This document shows positions 36,685-46,867 of a stretch of DNA of 59,736 nt, one piece after another; the stretch's first letter is position 1; every line of letters starts with the position of its first letter. The stretch comes from Piscinibacter caeni (GTDB lineage: Bacteria > Pseudomonadota > Gammaproteobacteria > Burkholderiales > Burkholderiaceae_C): assembly GCA_003265685.1 (NCBI GenBank), contig QJOU01000057.1, positions 1 to 59,736 on the forward strand, in the 5' to 3' direction. The notes below the pieces were generated by a model. The model saw only the letters and a list, made by a program, of their open reading frames with translations. It had not been told where the DNA came from and ran no database searches. A program made the translations under genes and the position numbers.

Positions 36685-37188
36685 TCAGTGTTTGTGGGCG
36701 CCATGGCCGCCAGACTTGGAGGCGCCAGCAGTCTGCGCGACCTTCACGAGGCCTTTCATGCCGGCGTCGTAGTGGCCGGGCTGCAGGCAGGCGAAGTGCA
36801 CATTGCCTGCCTTGGTGAAGCGCCACACGACTTCTCCGGTCGCGCCAGGAGCCACGCTGACCATGTTGTCGTCGGCATGTTCCATGCCCGGCATCTTCAA
36901 CATCATCGCGTAGTGCGCCCTCAACTCCTCAGGCGTGCCCAGTACCAGTTCGTGCTTGACCGCGCCGGAGTTCTTCACGGCCAGGCGAACCGTCTCGCCC
37001 TGTCGCACCGAGATCTCGCCCGGCGTGAAGCGCATGTTGTCGGTCATGTCGACTTCCACAGTGCGCGTGGCCTGCGCGGCATTGCCGGGTTCGCCCACGG
37101 GGTTGCTGCCGTGGCCGGGGCCTGCCATCACTGCGGACGCAGCGAGCACGACTGCCGACACGACGCTGGCCTTGCGAAATGTGTTCAT
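36685..37188 (-). CDS. Periplasmic cupredoxin (CopI-like)
   Basis: 167 residues with a signal peptide (about 1-22). The cupredoxin fold shows VDMTDNMRFTPGEISV, the first copper His in GAVKHELVLG, and the C-terminal ligand loop FACLQPGHYDAGM (Cys, His, Met), so a type-1 copper site is complete. The Met-rich insertion LKMPGMEHADDNM and the His-rich tail could bind more metal. It lies between cusF and copK genes in one leftward set. It probably carries electrons or buffers copper in the periplasm. Homologous proteins are linked to copper tolerance. Confidence 0.88.
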   Translation of the reverse strand: MNTFRKASVVSAVVLAASAVMAGPGHGSNPVGEPGNAAQATRTVEVDMTDNMRFTPGEISVRQGETVRLAVKNSGAVKHELVLGTPEELRAHYAMMLKMPGMEHADDNMVSVAPGATGEVVWRFTKAGNVHFACLQPGHYDAGMKGLVKVAQTAGASKSGGHGAHKH

Positions 37189-37234
37189 GGGTGTTTCTCG
37201 ATGGAGCTTGGGGGTGGGCCTGGTGTGCCGGGCT

Positions 37235-37528
37235 TCAGTTCCGATGCCCGTCGTTGAGCAGACCATCCAATCGAGCCACCTCGTTGCCGACCGCCGGGAT
37301 CTTGCGTCCGTCGGCCAGTTCGAGAATCTCGCCTTGCTTCAGGTAGACGGCACGGCCGTAGCGATCCTCCTTGGCCATCTTGCCGTCCTTGAAAACGTAC
37401 AGGGTCGAACCGTCCTTCAGAGCCAGCACCTGTTGCGTGGCCTGCGGCAGCGCGTCGCGCGCAAAGACGGGCACGGAGACACCGGCGGCCGCGAACGCGA
37501 CGGCCAAGATAAACAGAGTGGCTTTCAT
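37235..37528 (-). CDS. copK: CopK-family periplasmic copper-binding protein
   Basis: 97 residues with a signal peptide of about 23. The mature part matches the CopK pattern: LKDGSTLYVFKDGKMAKEDRYG, then a turn, ELADGRKIPAVGNEVARLD and a C-terminal GH. CopK from Cupriavidus binds Cu(I) cooperatively with Cu(II), using several methionines. Here most of those methionines appear replaced (only Met in DGKMAK is clear), so metal binding may differ. It is the first gene of the copK-cupredoxin-cusF set, with a CusR-like box about 114 nt upstream. Confidence 0.85.
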   Translation of the reverse strand: MKATLFILAVAFAAAGVSVPVFARDALPQATQQVLALKDGSTLYVFKDGKMAKEDRYGRAVYLKQGEILELADGRKIPAVGNEVARLDGLLNDGHRN

Positions 37529-37634
37529 GATCGAACCTTTCGTGATGCAGTAGAGGGATTCGCTCCCTCAACGTATGCCACTTGGCATGCCGTGCACTCT
37601 AGGGAGCCGCAACCGACGAACGGCCGACGAGCAC

Positions 37635-37650
37635 ATTACAGGTTCGTAAG
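37635..37650 (-). promoter_or_regulatory. CusR/CopR-like box upstream of copK
   Basis: ATTACAGGTTCGTAAG has TTAC and GTAA arms separated by 6 nt, the layout of boxes for CusR/CopR/CzcR-type response regulators. It precedes copK. No two-component regulator is inside this window. Confidence 0.5.
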
Positions 37651-37825
37651 CTTGTCTCGTGCCCTTGGCGGCGCAAGGATCCACGGAGTAGCTTTTCCAG
37701 CAAGGGTGTCGATCCCTGGCGATTGCGCCGCCAGCCCCTGGTCACGTGCGGATCTGCCAGTTTCTTCAAGCCTGAATGCGCAATCCCGATGCACGCTACG
37801 GACATCATCAATACACAAGCAAGAG

Positions 37826-39373
37826 ATGCTGCCATCTTGGTCCGACGCGTGGCTTCTGGGTATGGGCGCTGCCTTCGTGCAGTTGGCAGCGGGCGAGTTT
37901 GCCGCGGCGGTCCATGGGACGCACACCTCGCCCCTGCGAGCCGTCGGCAAGTGGCTGATCGACGCACTGCCAACGCCCTTGATAGACGTAGGCATCGCAC
38001 TCCTTCGTCGCGGCGACAAACCCGCGATCAGCGCAACACTGGTCTTGCTCGGCATCGGCCTTCCAGCGCTGATGTCGCTGGCGGGTACAACCGCACTCGT
38101 GGCAGCGATTCTTGTTCAGGGATCCATCGGGCTCTATGCGTTGTGGCGCCGCGTCGAACTTCCCCGCACGATCGCATTCCCTCTCGGATCGCTGGCAATT
38201 GGTGCCGGATTGCTGGGTGTCTGGCTCGGCGTTGTCGCTTCCCTGACTCTCGGACTCGTGCTGGCAGTCCTCGCGCTGGCGATCCGCCGGCTCCGGCGCC
38301 GGCATAGAACCAAAGAGCCCGCGATCCTTCCGATGTCTGTGCCACCGCCGCCCCGGTCGGCCGCCCCGCAAATCCAAGGGCTATCCGAGCTCTTTACCCC
38401 GGTCGACCGATTCTTCGTCACCGACGTGACGTTTCCGGCACCGACCGTGGACACGCAACGCTGGCAGCTCACGGTGCGGGGCCTTGTCGAGCAGCCGTTG
38501 TCCCTGACGTTCGCCGAACTGCTGGCAATGCCATCCGTTGAAGTGGACTCGGTCCTCATGTGCGTGCACAACCCGGTGGGCGGCCCCTTTGTCGGCAATG
38601 CACGATGGCAGGGGGTACGGTTGACCGACCTGCTCGACCGTGCCGGCGCGTCGCGGCGAGCGGATCACGTCCGCCTGCATGCCGTCGACGGATTCTCGGC
38701 CGGAGTGAACCTGTCACTGCTCGAGCAAGGCTTCGAGCCGCTGTTGGTCTACGCCATGAACGGCGCTCCGCTCACCCGCGAACACGGCGCCCCGGTTCGG
38801 ATGCTTGTCCCGGGCATTCATGGATACGACGCAAACATCAAGTGGCTCGCCTCGATCGAGGTCACACGGTACAGCGAGGCCATCGACTACGCCGAGCGAA
38901 AGGGCTGGCCCCGGGTGCCATCGCGCATGGCACCGAACTCCAGGATCGACGTTCCATGCGTCTCGGCTCTGCTTGTGCCGGGCGGACAGATCGTGGCCGG
39001 CGTCGCCTGGAGCCCGCCGCATGGCGTCGTGAAAGTCGAGTTGCGTGTCGATGGCGGGGATTGGCAGGCCTGCTCGCTGGTGACCGCGCTTGGTCCCAAC
39101 GCCTGGGTCCTCTGGGAAGCTCAGTGGGAAGCCACTCCCGGCCGCCATACGCTGGAGGTTCGGGCCTGGGGTCGAGACGGCGCGCAGAGCGAAGCGCCCG
39201 CCGCCCCGTATCCCGATGGAGCACGCGGCTACCAGTGCGTAGCGGTCGACGTCAGGTCGGGGTGCACTCCGCGGCCTCGCCAGCTGGGCTGGTGGCTCCT
39301 GGCGCAGGGACGCGAAAGATGGCGATTGGCCTGGTCCGGCGTGATCGCGTGGCGCCAGCACAGCCGCCAGTAG
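37826..39373 (+). CDS. Membrane-anchored molybdopterin oxidoreductase (sulfite-oxidase fold)
   Basis: 515 residues. The first ~150 residues contain four hydrophobic segments and an Arg-rich turn (RRLRRRHR). The rest is a sulfite-oxidase-type molybdopterin domain starting near FTPVDRFFVTDV, with the Mo-coordinating Cys in SVLMCVHNPVGG, and LVPGIHGYDANIKWL, and a C-terminal Mo-cofactor dimerisation-like domain (GVAWSPPHGVVKVELRVDGG). The family also includes MsrP, which repairs oxidised methionines, so a role in rescuing Met-rich copper proteins is conceivable but not shown. There is no Tat signal: the protein is anchored instead. The start chosen is the ATG at 37826, though upstream in-frame sequence is open. 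Confidence 0.82.
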   Translation: MLPSWSDAWLLGMGAAFVQLAAGEFAAAVHGTHTSPLRAVGKWLIDALPTPLIDVGIALLRRGDKPAISATLVLLGIGLPALMSLAGTTALVAAILVQGSIGLYALWRRVELPRTIAFPLGSLAIGAGLLGVWLGVVASLTLGLVLAVLALAIRRLRRRHRTKEPAILPMSVPPPPRSAAPQIQGLSELFTPVDRFFVTDVTFPAPTVDTQRWQLTVRGLVEQPLSLTFAELLAMPSVEVDSVLMCVHNPVGGPFVGNARWQGVRLTDLLDRAGASRRADHVRLHAVDGFSAGVNLSLLEQGFEPLLVYAMNGAPLTREHGAPVRMLVPGIHGYDANIKWLASIEVTRYSEAIDYAERKGWPRVPSRMAPNSRIDVPCVSALLVPGGQIVAGVAWSPPHGVVKVELRVDGGDWQACSLVTALGPNAWVLWEAQWEATPGRHTLEVRAWGRDGAQSEAPAAPYPDGARGYQCVAVDVRSGCTPRPRQLGWWLLAQGRERWRLAWSGVIAWRQHSRQ

Positions 39374-39421
39374 CGTTGCCCCGCCCCGCTCTTGAATCCC
39401 GCCCACAACAGGTCCCGTCAC

Positions 39422-40339
39422 ATGTCCATGTCGCTTGAACTCGGAGAGCGTCACATCCTGCAAATTTCCGAGGGCCCGATCGAGTACCGGGTCACGGGAC
39501 GGGGCCCGACGGTCGTGTTCTTGCACGGCATCATTGCCAACGGCGATGTCTGGCGCGGCGTGGTGGCAGATCTCTCGCGCGATCACTGCTGCATCGTGCC
39601 GGACTGGCCGCTCGGCGCGCACCGGCTGACCATGAGGGCAGGCACAGACTTCTCGTTGCCTGGCATCGCCGCGATGGTCGACGAGTTTCTGGCCGCCGCG
39701 GGTCTCGACCAGGTGGTGCTGGTCGCCAACGACACCGGAGGTGCCGTGGCACAGTACGTTGTCGTCGACCGCCCCGCGCGGATCGCAGCACTCGTGCTGA
39801 CGCCCTGCGACGCATTCGACAACTTCGTGCCCCTGCCGATCCGACACCTGCGCCTGTTCGGACGGACGTCGTGGGGGCTCTGGGCGCTGGCGCAGACCTT
39901 GCGCTGGCGCTGGGTGCAACGGCTGCCCATCGCCTTCGGCCGGCTGACCGAGCGGGCCATCCCTGCCGACATCATGCGGTCCTACACCGCCCCCCTGCGC
40001 GAACACGCGGGCACGCGCCGCGACTTCGCGGCGCTGGTCCGAAACATCCACCCGCGGTATACCTTGGCAATCGCCGAAAGACTGGCTGGCTTTGGGCGTC
40101 CCGTGTTGCTGGTCTGGGCGCGGGAACGGCGACGCTTCTTTCCGCTGGAGCACGCGCATCGACTCGCGGCCCTCTTTCCTGACGCCGCGGTGGAGATCAT
40201 CGAGGACTCCGGGCCTTTCGTGACCGAGGATCAGCCACGGGCCGTGGCAACGGCGATCAGGCGGTTCATCGCCGATCGGGTCATGTGGACCGTCTCGCCC
40301 GCCCACCCAGTTCAGTTGGCAAAGCAAATCGAAAGCTGA
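39422..40339 (+). CDS. Alpha/beta hydrolase with altered catalytic His
   Basis: 305 residues. The oxyanion-loop motif VVFLHGIIAN and nucleophile elbow VANDTGGAVAQ are seen, the latter with Asp in the nucleophile position as in haloalkane-dehalogenase relatives. Where the catalytic His is expected, before the C-terminal helix, the sequence is EDSGPFVTEDQP, with Pro in place of His. The protein may be inactive, or belong to a subfamily with another chemistry. It is 48 nt after the molybdopterin gene and overlaps the convergent AraC gene by 28 nt. Confidence 0.8.
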   Translation: MSMSLELGERHILQISEGPIEYRVTGRGPTVVFLHGIIANGDVWRGVVADLSRDHCCIVPDWPLGAHRLTMRAGTDFSLPGIAAMVDEFLAAAGLDQVVLVANDTGGAVAQYVVVDRPARIAALVLTPCDAFDNFVPLPIRHLRLFGRTSWGLWALAQTLRWRWVQRLPIAFGRLTERAIPADIMRSYTAPLREHAGTRRDFAALVRNIHPRYTLAIAERLAGFGRPVLLVWARERRRFFPLEHAHRLAALFPDAAVEIIEDSGPFVTEDQPRAVATAIRRFIADRVMWTVSPAHPVQLAKQIES

Positions 40340-41094
40340 TCTCCGCGCCTGTACAACGACGACGGCGTGATGCCGAACGTGTCTCGGAACGATCGCGAGA
40401 GGTGGGCCGAATCGCTGAAGCCGACCGCGTGTGCCGCTTCGGTCCAGGACGCCCCCTGAAGCACCGACTCCACCGCGCGCCGCAGGCGCAACCACACCAC
40501 ATAACGGCGCAGCGGAACCCCGGTGTCCTCGGCGAAGCGGTGGCTGAGCCAACTGGTCGAGACGTTCAGTGCGCCCGCCAACGTTTGCAGACGCACCGGC
40601 CGATCAATCTGGGCGCTGAGCAGGGCCAGGGCTTGTGCGATGCGCGGGTCGCGGTCACGGGCGCCCGGATCGGCGCCGTCCAGCCCGAGCCACAACACGC
40701 AGGTCGAGTTCGCCACGTCGATCGACCCGCCGTCCGCCACCAGAGCCCTCAGGCTCTCCGCCACGACTGGTGGCGGTTCAAACGCTGCGCTGCCATCGCA
40801 AGAGTCGATACGAGTTTGAATGGACGCGAACTCGACGCATTCGGACTCCAGGTACAGCATCGCCACCGTCGACCCTGAGGCGTCAAACGCATGCGGTCGG
40901 TCCGGCGCGACAAAGAACCCATTCAGTTCCTCCCATTCGCGCTGCGGCCCGGTTTTCAATCGGAGCCGGCCGCCAAGTCCCCAGCAGACCTGTGCGGCGT
41001 GGTGACGGTGCATGCGCGCATCGAGGCCGGGGCCGACATACAACAAGCGATGCGGCCACAGGTACAGGCGCAACGGGACTGTTCCGACGTTCAC
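40312..41094 (-). CDS. AraC-family transcriptional regulator
   Basis: 260 residues from a GTG. The N-terminal cupin-like sensor half carries His residues in ARMHRHHAAQVCWG. The C-terminal half has two HTH motifs (LQTLAGALNVSTSWLSHRF and AAHAVGFSDSAHLSRSFRD) ending in the usual ITPSSLYR. It converges on the alpha/beta hydrolase gene and is the only regulator near it, so it might control the hydrolase and molybdopterin genes. The ligand is unknown. Confidence 0.9.
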   Translation of the reverse strand: MNVGTVPLRLYLWPHRLLYVGPGLDARMHRHHAAQVCWGLGGRLRLKTGPQREWEELNGFFVAPDRPHAFDASGSTVAMLYLESECVEFASIQTRIDSCDGSAAFEPPPVVAESLRALVADGGSIDVANSTCVLWLGLDGADPGARDRDPRIAQALALLSAQIDRPVRLQTLAGALNVSTSWLSHRFAEDTGVPLRRYVVWLRLRRAVESVLQGASWTEAAHAVGFSDSAHLSRSFRDTFGITPSSLYRRGDQLSICFAN

Positions 41095-41160
41095 GTGCTC
41101 TCCGGCACAACCTCGTTGATTGTCGATCGACGGACGGCGAGACGCCCCACGCGGTACGGA

Positions 41161-43782
41161 TCAAGCACGGCGCCAAGCCTTCTCCAGCTCCACCGCGACG
41201 AACACGATGGCGGCCAGTCCGAAACAGAGGGCGAGTTCGCCGGCGGACAGCGGCTGCGTCCGGAAGACCGGCTGCAGCCACGGAACGTAGATGGTCGCAA
41301 GCTGCAGCGCGATCGTCAGCGCAACGGCGCCGAGCAGCGGCCGGTTGCTCGCCAGGCCGATCGTGAACAGCGAGTCGCGTTCGGAGCGGATCGCCAGCAG
41401 GTGCGCCATCTGGGCGAGCGTCAGCACCGTGAAGACAAGCGTCTGCCAGTGTGACTTCGGCCCCGTTCCATCCTCTTGCCCCAGCGCCCAGGCCTGCACG
41501 CCCAGGCACAGCCCACCGATCAGCAGGCCCACCCACAGCGCGTGCTGCCACAGGCCGTGCGCGAACACACTCTCCTTGGGCGGACGGGGCGGGCGCCGCA
41601 TCACGCCGCGCTCGGCCGGCTAGGAAGCCAACGCGAGGCCCGGCAAGCCGTCGGTCACCAGGTTCACCCACAGGATGTGGATCGGCAGCAGCGGGATCGG
41701 CAGGCCCAGCAGCGGCGCGAGGAAGAGCACCCAGATCTCGCCGGAGTTGCCGGTCAGTGCATAGCGGATGAACTTGCGGATGTTGTCGAAGATGCGCCGG
41801 CCCTCGCGCACCGCGCCGACGATGGTCGCGAAGTTGTCGTCGAGCAGCACCAGGCTCGAGGCCTCGCGTGCGACGTCGGTGCCGCCCTTGCCCATCGCCA
41901 CGCCGATGTCGGCCTGCTGCAGCGCCGGTGCGTCGTTGACGCCGTCGCCGGTCATCGCGACGAACAGGCCATGCGCCTGCAGGGCCTGCACGACACGGAT
42001 CTTCTGCGCCGGGTCCATGCGGGCGTAGACCGACACCTTGGGCGCAGCGTCCCGCAACGCAGCATCATCGAGCTTCGCCAGCCCGGGGCCACTGAGGACG
42101 CTGTCGGCACCCTCCGTGGCGATGCCGAGGTCGCGTGCGATCGCCAGCGCGGTCGCCGGATGGTCGCCAGTGATCATCACCGGGCGGATACCAGCGGCCA
42201 GACATTCGGCCACCGCGGCGCGCGCCTCGGGCCGGGGTGGGTCGATCAGGCCCACCAGCCCGACCAGCGTCAGTCCCCGCTCGAACTGGTCGGCATCGAC
42301 CGCGACCACGTCGGCGTGACCGTCGCGCTGCGCCACCGCAAGCACGCGCATGCCCTGCGCCGCCCAGTCCTGCGCGATCGCCGCCGGCTCGTCGCCGGCG
42401 CCGCCACAGCGCGGCAGCACCGCCTCCGGCGCGCCCTTCACGTAGGCGCGCCAGCCGCCGTCGTGCGCGTGCAGCGTCGTCATGCGCTTGCGGTCAGAAT
42501 CGAACGGCCACTCGTGGCGGCGCGGCCGCTCACGCTGCAGCGCGGTGACGTCCAGGCCAGCGCCCTGCGCAGCCTGCAGCAGTGCCGTTTCGGTCGGGTC
42601 ACCGATCCAGCCGTCGGCGCCCGCCACCGCGTCGTTGCACAGCACCAGCGCAGTCCAGAGCGCGTCGTCGGGAACGCCCCAGGCGCGGTGCTGGCGCAGC
42701 TGCATGCGGTTGAGCGTCAGCGTGCCGGTCTTGTCGGAGCAGATCACGCTGACCGAACCGAGTGTCTCGACGCTCGGCAGGCGCCGGACCAGCGCGTTCA
42801 CGGCGACGAGCCGGCGTGCACCCAGCGCGAGCAGCACCGTGACCACCGCCGGCAGCGCCTCGGGGATCGCCGCCACCGCCAGGCTGACCGCCGTCAGCGC
42901 CATCAGCAGCAGGGGCTCGCCGCGCAACACGCCGATCGCGAACACCAGCGCGCAGATCGCGAGCACGACGATCGACAGCCGCTTGCCGAACGCGGCCAGG
43001 CGGCGCTGCAGCGGCGTCGCCCGGCTCTCGGTGGCACCGAGCAGCGTCGCAACGCGGCCGAGCTCGGTCTGCTCCCCCGTGCTCACCACCACCCCTGCCG
43101 CGCGGCCGTGCGTGACCAGGGTGCCCTTGAACGCCATGTTGACCCGGTCGCCGAGTGCCTCGGGCTCGGCGGAAAGGTGTCCGTGCGACTTCTCGACAGT
43201 GACCGACTCGCCGGTCAGCGCCGACTCGTCGATCCGCAGCCGCGCGACGTCGTGCAGCCGCAGGTCGGCCGGCACGAAGTTGCCGGCCTCGAGCAGCACG
43301 ACATCGCCAGGCACGAGCTGCTCGGTCTCGATCACCCGCACCTGCCCGCCCTCGCGCCGCACCGTCGCGTGGGGGGCCGCCAGACGCTGCAGCGCCTGCA
43401 GGGCCTGGTCGGCGCGCCACTCCTGCCAGAAGCCGATCGCCGCGTTGAGCGCGACGATCAACAGGATGACCAGCGTGTCGGTCAGGTCGCCGATCACGCC
43501 CGACAGCAGCGCCGCGGCCAGCAGCACGAGGATCATGAAGTCGCTGAACTGGTCGAGCAGCCGTTTCCACGCCGGGCGCGGTGGCGGCTCGGGCAGTCGG
43601 TTCGGGCCGTGGCGCCGACGGCGCACGACGACCTCGTCGGCCGCGAGCCCGGCGTCGACCTCGACGCCGAGATGGCGTGCAACCTCGTCGGCCGGCAGCA
43701 TGTGCGCCTCGAAGCGCACAGCGGGCGGCCCCGCCGGCGATGTGTCTTCGCCGTGCAGAGTCGTGCCGCGGAAGTCCGTCAT
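41161..43782 (-). pseudogene. P2-type cation-transporting ATPase interrupted by an in-frame amber codon
   Basis: Read through the TAG at 41620-41622 this is an 873-codon P-type ATPase of the calcium/proton type. It has an N-terminal cation-ATPase domain, the TGESVTVEK loop, PEALP in the fourth membrane helix, the phosphorylation motif ICSDKTGTLT, KGAPEAV, and TGDGVNDAPAL. The stop comes after GLPGLALAS, exactly where the family continues Glu-Pro-Ala-Glu-Arg-Gly, and the same frame does continue as PAERGVMRRPP with the last membrane helices (41161-41619). A single G-to-T change of GAG to TAG explains it. The 720-residue product lacks the C-terminal membrane segments and is probably inactive. 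Confidence 0.88.
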
Positions 43783-43816
43783 GGGTGGTCCAGGGGCAGG
43801 CGCGGTTCTGCGCCGA

Positions 43817-45127
<1,311 letters not shown>

Positions 45128-45204
45128 CGCGCGTGGCGCCAGCGCGGCCGCGTGCGGCGCGAACAGGGCAAGTCGAACGCTTGCAGCGTCTGCCGGTCGA
45201 TCCT

Positions 45205-45218
45205 GACGACATCGTCAT
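45205..45218 (+). promoter_or_regulatory. CusR/CopR-like box
   Basis: TGACGACATCGTCA has TGAC and GTCA arms 6 nt apart, as at 33261 and 37635. It is centred about 127 nt before the secreted protein at 45338. Confidence 0.45.
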
Positions 45219-45337
45219 CAATCGGTCAGGTTCCGGTCGGTCAAAGCCGCGTACCGTGATGTCCTTCCCTGAAGCAAGCCAGGGGACACGTCGCTGCCAA
45301 TCCCGGGAAGCGCGCACTTTGAAGAAAGAGCATTGAC

Positions 45338-45622
45338 ATGAGGACTATCGCAGTCTTGCTGGCACTCGCCGGCCTGGCAGTCGGTTCGGCGTCGGCGGCA
45401 ACCGCCGGAATGGAAGGTGCGGGCACCGGCGTCCCGCTGGTCGTCGCCAAGCGTCTTGGCGGGAACACGCCACCGACCGTCACTGCCGATGTGCGGCTGT
45501 CGGGCGTGCCGATGCGTCAAGCGACGGTCGGCTTGGGCACGCAGCGACTGGCTGCGGTGATGCCCGTGGTGTCGGTGCTGAATGTCTCGGGCGTGCCTTT
45601 GGCGTGTGCCAAGCGATTTTGA
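45338..45622 (+). CDS. Small secreted protein of unknown function, 94 aa
   Basis: It has a signal peptide of about 20 residues ending Ala-Ser-Ala. The mature part is low in charge, rich in Val, Gly and Thr, with one Cys near the C-terminus (PLACAKRF). AAGAAAGAG lies about 10 nt before the ATG. A CusR-like box is upstream. It does not resemble a family I know. It converges on the second MerR-family gene. Confidence 0.5.
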   Translation: MRTIAVLLALAGLAVGSASAATAGMEGAGTGVPLVVAKRLGGNTPPTVTADVRLSGVPMRQATVGLGTQRLAAVMPVVSVLNVSGVPLACAKRF

Positions 45623-45653
45623 CCGCTGGGCTGCCCGTCCGGGTCACGCGCCA

Positions 45654-46100
45654 TCAGGCGGGTGACCTCGCGCCGGCCAGAGTCTCGATGATCGGGCAGG
45701 CCTGCATGGGTCCGGCCTGCCTGCAGCGATGCAGCAACTCGGACAGCGCACCGCGCATTCGATGCAGGTCCGCCAGCTTGTCCTCGATCTGGCCCAGCCG
45801 CGCCTGGGTGACCGACTGGATGGCCCGGCGATTGCGGCCGTCTTCCAAGTCCAGCAGGCTGCGCACCTCGTCGAGCGAAAAGCCCAGCGCTTGCGCACGC
45901 TTGATGAACGCGATGCGGTCGATCGCCGCAGCGGGATAGACGCGAAACCCGCCGTTTGCCGCCGGCACACGCAGCAGTCCGCGCGACTGGTAGTAGCGCA
46001 CCGTCTCCACGCCCACGCCGGCCGCCTTGGCAAGGCGGCCGATGGTCAAGGGAGAGGGTGTCTCCAGTGACGGGGGGCCCGTGACCACCCTTTTTTTCAT
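45654..46100 (-). CDS. MerR-family metal regulator, MerR-like C-terminal cysteines
   Basis: 148 residues. The HTH IGRLAKAAGVGVETVRYYQSRG is almost the same as in MerR, with the dimer helix and a C-terminal metal loop HRCRQAGPMQACPII with two Cys eight residues apart. The first Hg ligand of MerR (Cys in the segment after the linker) is missing: the segment reads LEDGRNRRAIQ. It therefore may sense Cu, Au or another metal rather than Hg. It is divergent from the copper cluster starting at 46231. A dyad at 46103-46125 covers its own start, and a MerR-type promoter at 46748 is likely its target. Confidence 0.88.
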   Translation of the reverse strand: MKKRVVTGPPSLETPSPLTIGRLAKAAGVGVETVRYYQSRGLLRVPAANGGFRVYPAAAIDRIAFIKRAQALGFSLDEVRSLLDLEDGRNRRAIQSVTQARLGQIEDKLADLHRMRGALSELLHRCRQAGPMQACPIIETLAGARSPA

Positions 46101-46102
46101 GG

Positions 46103-46125
46103 CGGAATGGTACGTCCGGATTCCG
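46103..46125. promoter_or_regulatory. Dyad at the start of the MerR-family gene
   Basis: CGGAAT (46103-46108) and ATTCCG (46120-46125) are separated by 11 nt and lie 3-25 nt upstream of the start codon. This could be an autoregulatory operator. No clear 19-bp-spaced promoter overlaps it. Confidence 0.45.
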
Positions 46126-46230
46126 TAGTTGACCCCAGAGCCGGTTTGACGACGATCAACCTTTCCGATGCAATGACCGACGAAACTTTCAACGCGGATT
46201 CTGCGAATCTGCGCACGAAGCCAACTGGAC

Positions 46231-46671
46231 ATGACCCTGACCGCCAGCCGCCAGCACAAGCGCAGCATCGCCCTCACGATGCTGATCGTGTGGGTGTTCG
46301 CGCTGCTGTCGGGCGTGGCGAATGCATGTCTGACGGAACCGCGCGGCGAACTGGCGCATGCCAGCACGCAGGTTTTGCAGGCAGACCATCCGGCGCGAGC
46401 CGCTGGGCAACCCCACGCGGCAGATCAAGCGCAGCACGGCGAGCACCCCGACAAGGCACCGTGCCAGAAGTCCTGCGACGCGTCGTCGCAGACGCTGTTG
46501 AAGCAACTTCCCAAGTTCGACACGCCTGATCAGCAGGTCCTGGTTCCTGCGCCTCACAGGCAGGCCAGCGACCTGCACATGGCGCCGGCCGCCTTGGTCC
46601 GCGCCGCTCTTGCAGCGGTTCCACCGCCCTCACCCCCTCCGCGGGTGCAGTTCTCCCGGCTCGCGCTGTAG
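46231..46671 (+). CDS. Small secreted or membrane protein, RLAL type, heading the copper cluster
   Basis: 146 residues. It has a hydrophobic N-terminal segment ending VANACL, a His/Gln-rich middle (HAADQAQHGEHPDKAP) with the Cys pair CQKSC, and a C-terminus ending FSRLAL. It shares this plan with the protein at 32118-32582 that precedes cusCBA. His and Cys suggest metal binding. The function is not known. It is the first gene of the rightward copper run and lies 131 nt from the divergent MerR-family gene. Confidence 0.7.
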   Translation: MTLTASRQHKRSIALTMLIVWVFALLSGVANACLTEPRGELAHASTQVLQADHPARAAGQPHAADQAQHGEHPDKAPCQKSCDASSQTLLKQLPKFDTPDQQVLVPAPHRQASDLHMAPAALVRAALAAVPPPSPPPRVQFSRLAL

Positions 46672-46747
46672 CGCGCGACCCCCGGGCCGCAGCGACGGAC
46701 GCTCCATTGCGTCCCTTGCTGGCGGCCCGCCGCGCAGCCCCGACCTG

Positions 46748-46778
46748 TTGACTCCGTAGCCGACTACGGACCGCACAG
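46748..46778 (+). promoter_or_regulatory. MerR-family promoter ahead of the Met-rich protein
   Basis: TTGACT (46748-46753), a 19-nt spacer and GCACAG (46773-46778) are seen. The spacer holds the dyad CCGTAGCCGACTACGG, close to the mer operator CCGTACATGAGTACGG. It points at the gene 46868. The -10 is weak. The second MerR-family protein (45654-46100), whose HTH resembles MerR, is the obvious regulator. Confidence 0.65.
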
Positions 46779-46867
46779 TCGGACCGCAAGTAGCGGCATC
46801 GCTCCCTTGTCCGGCCACCGGGCCGACCAACCGCCGACCGATCGTCTCTCGCTTCCAGGAGGCTTCC

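Noticed and set aside
46091..46097. Run of T suggesting a terminator
   Set aside because: It is the Lys-Lys-Arg codon start of the MerR-family gene on the minus strand, with no hairpin before it.
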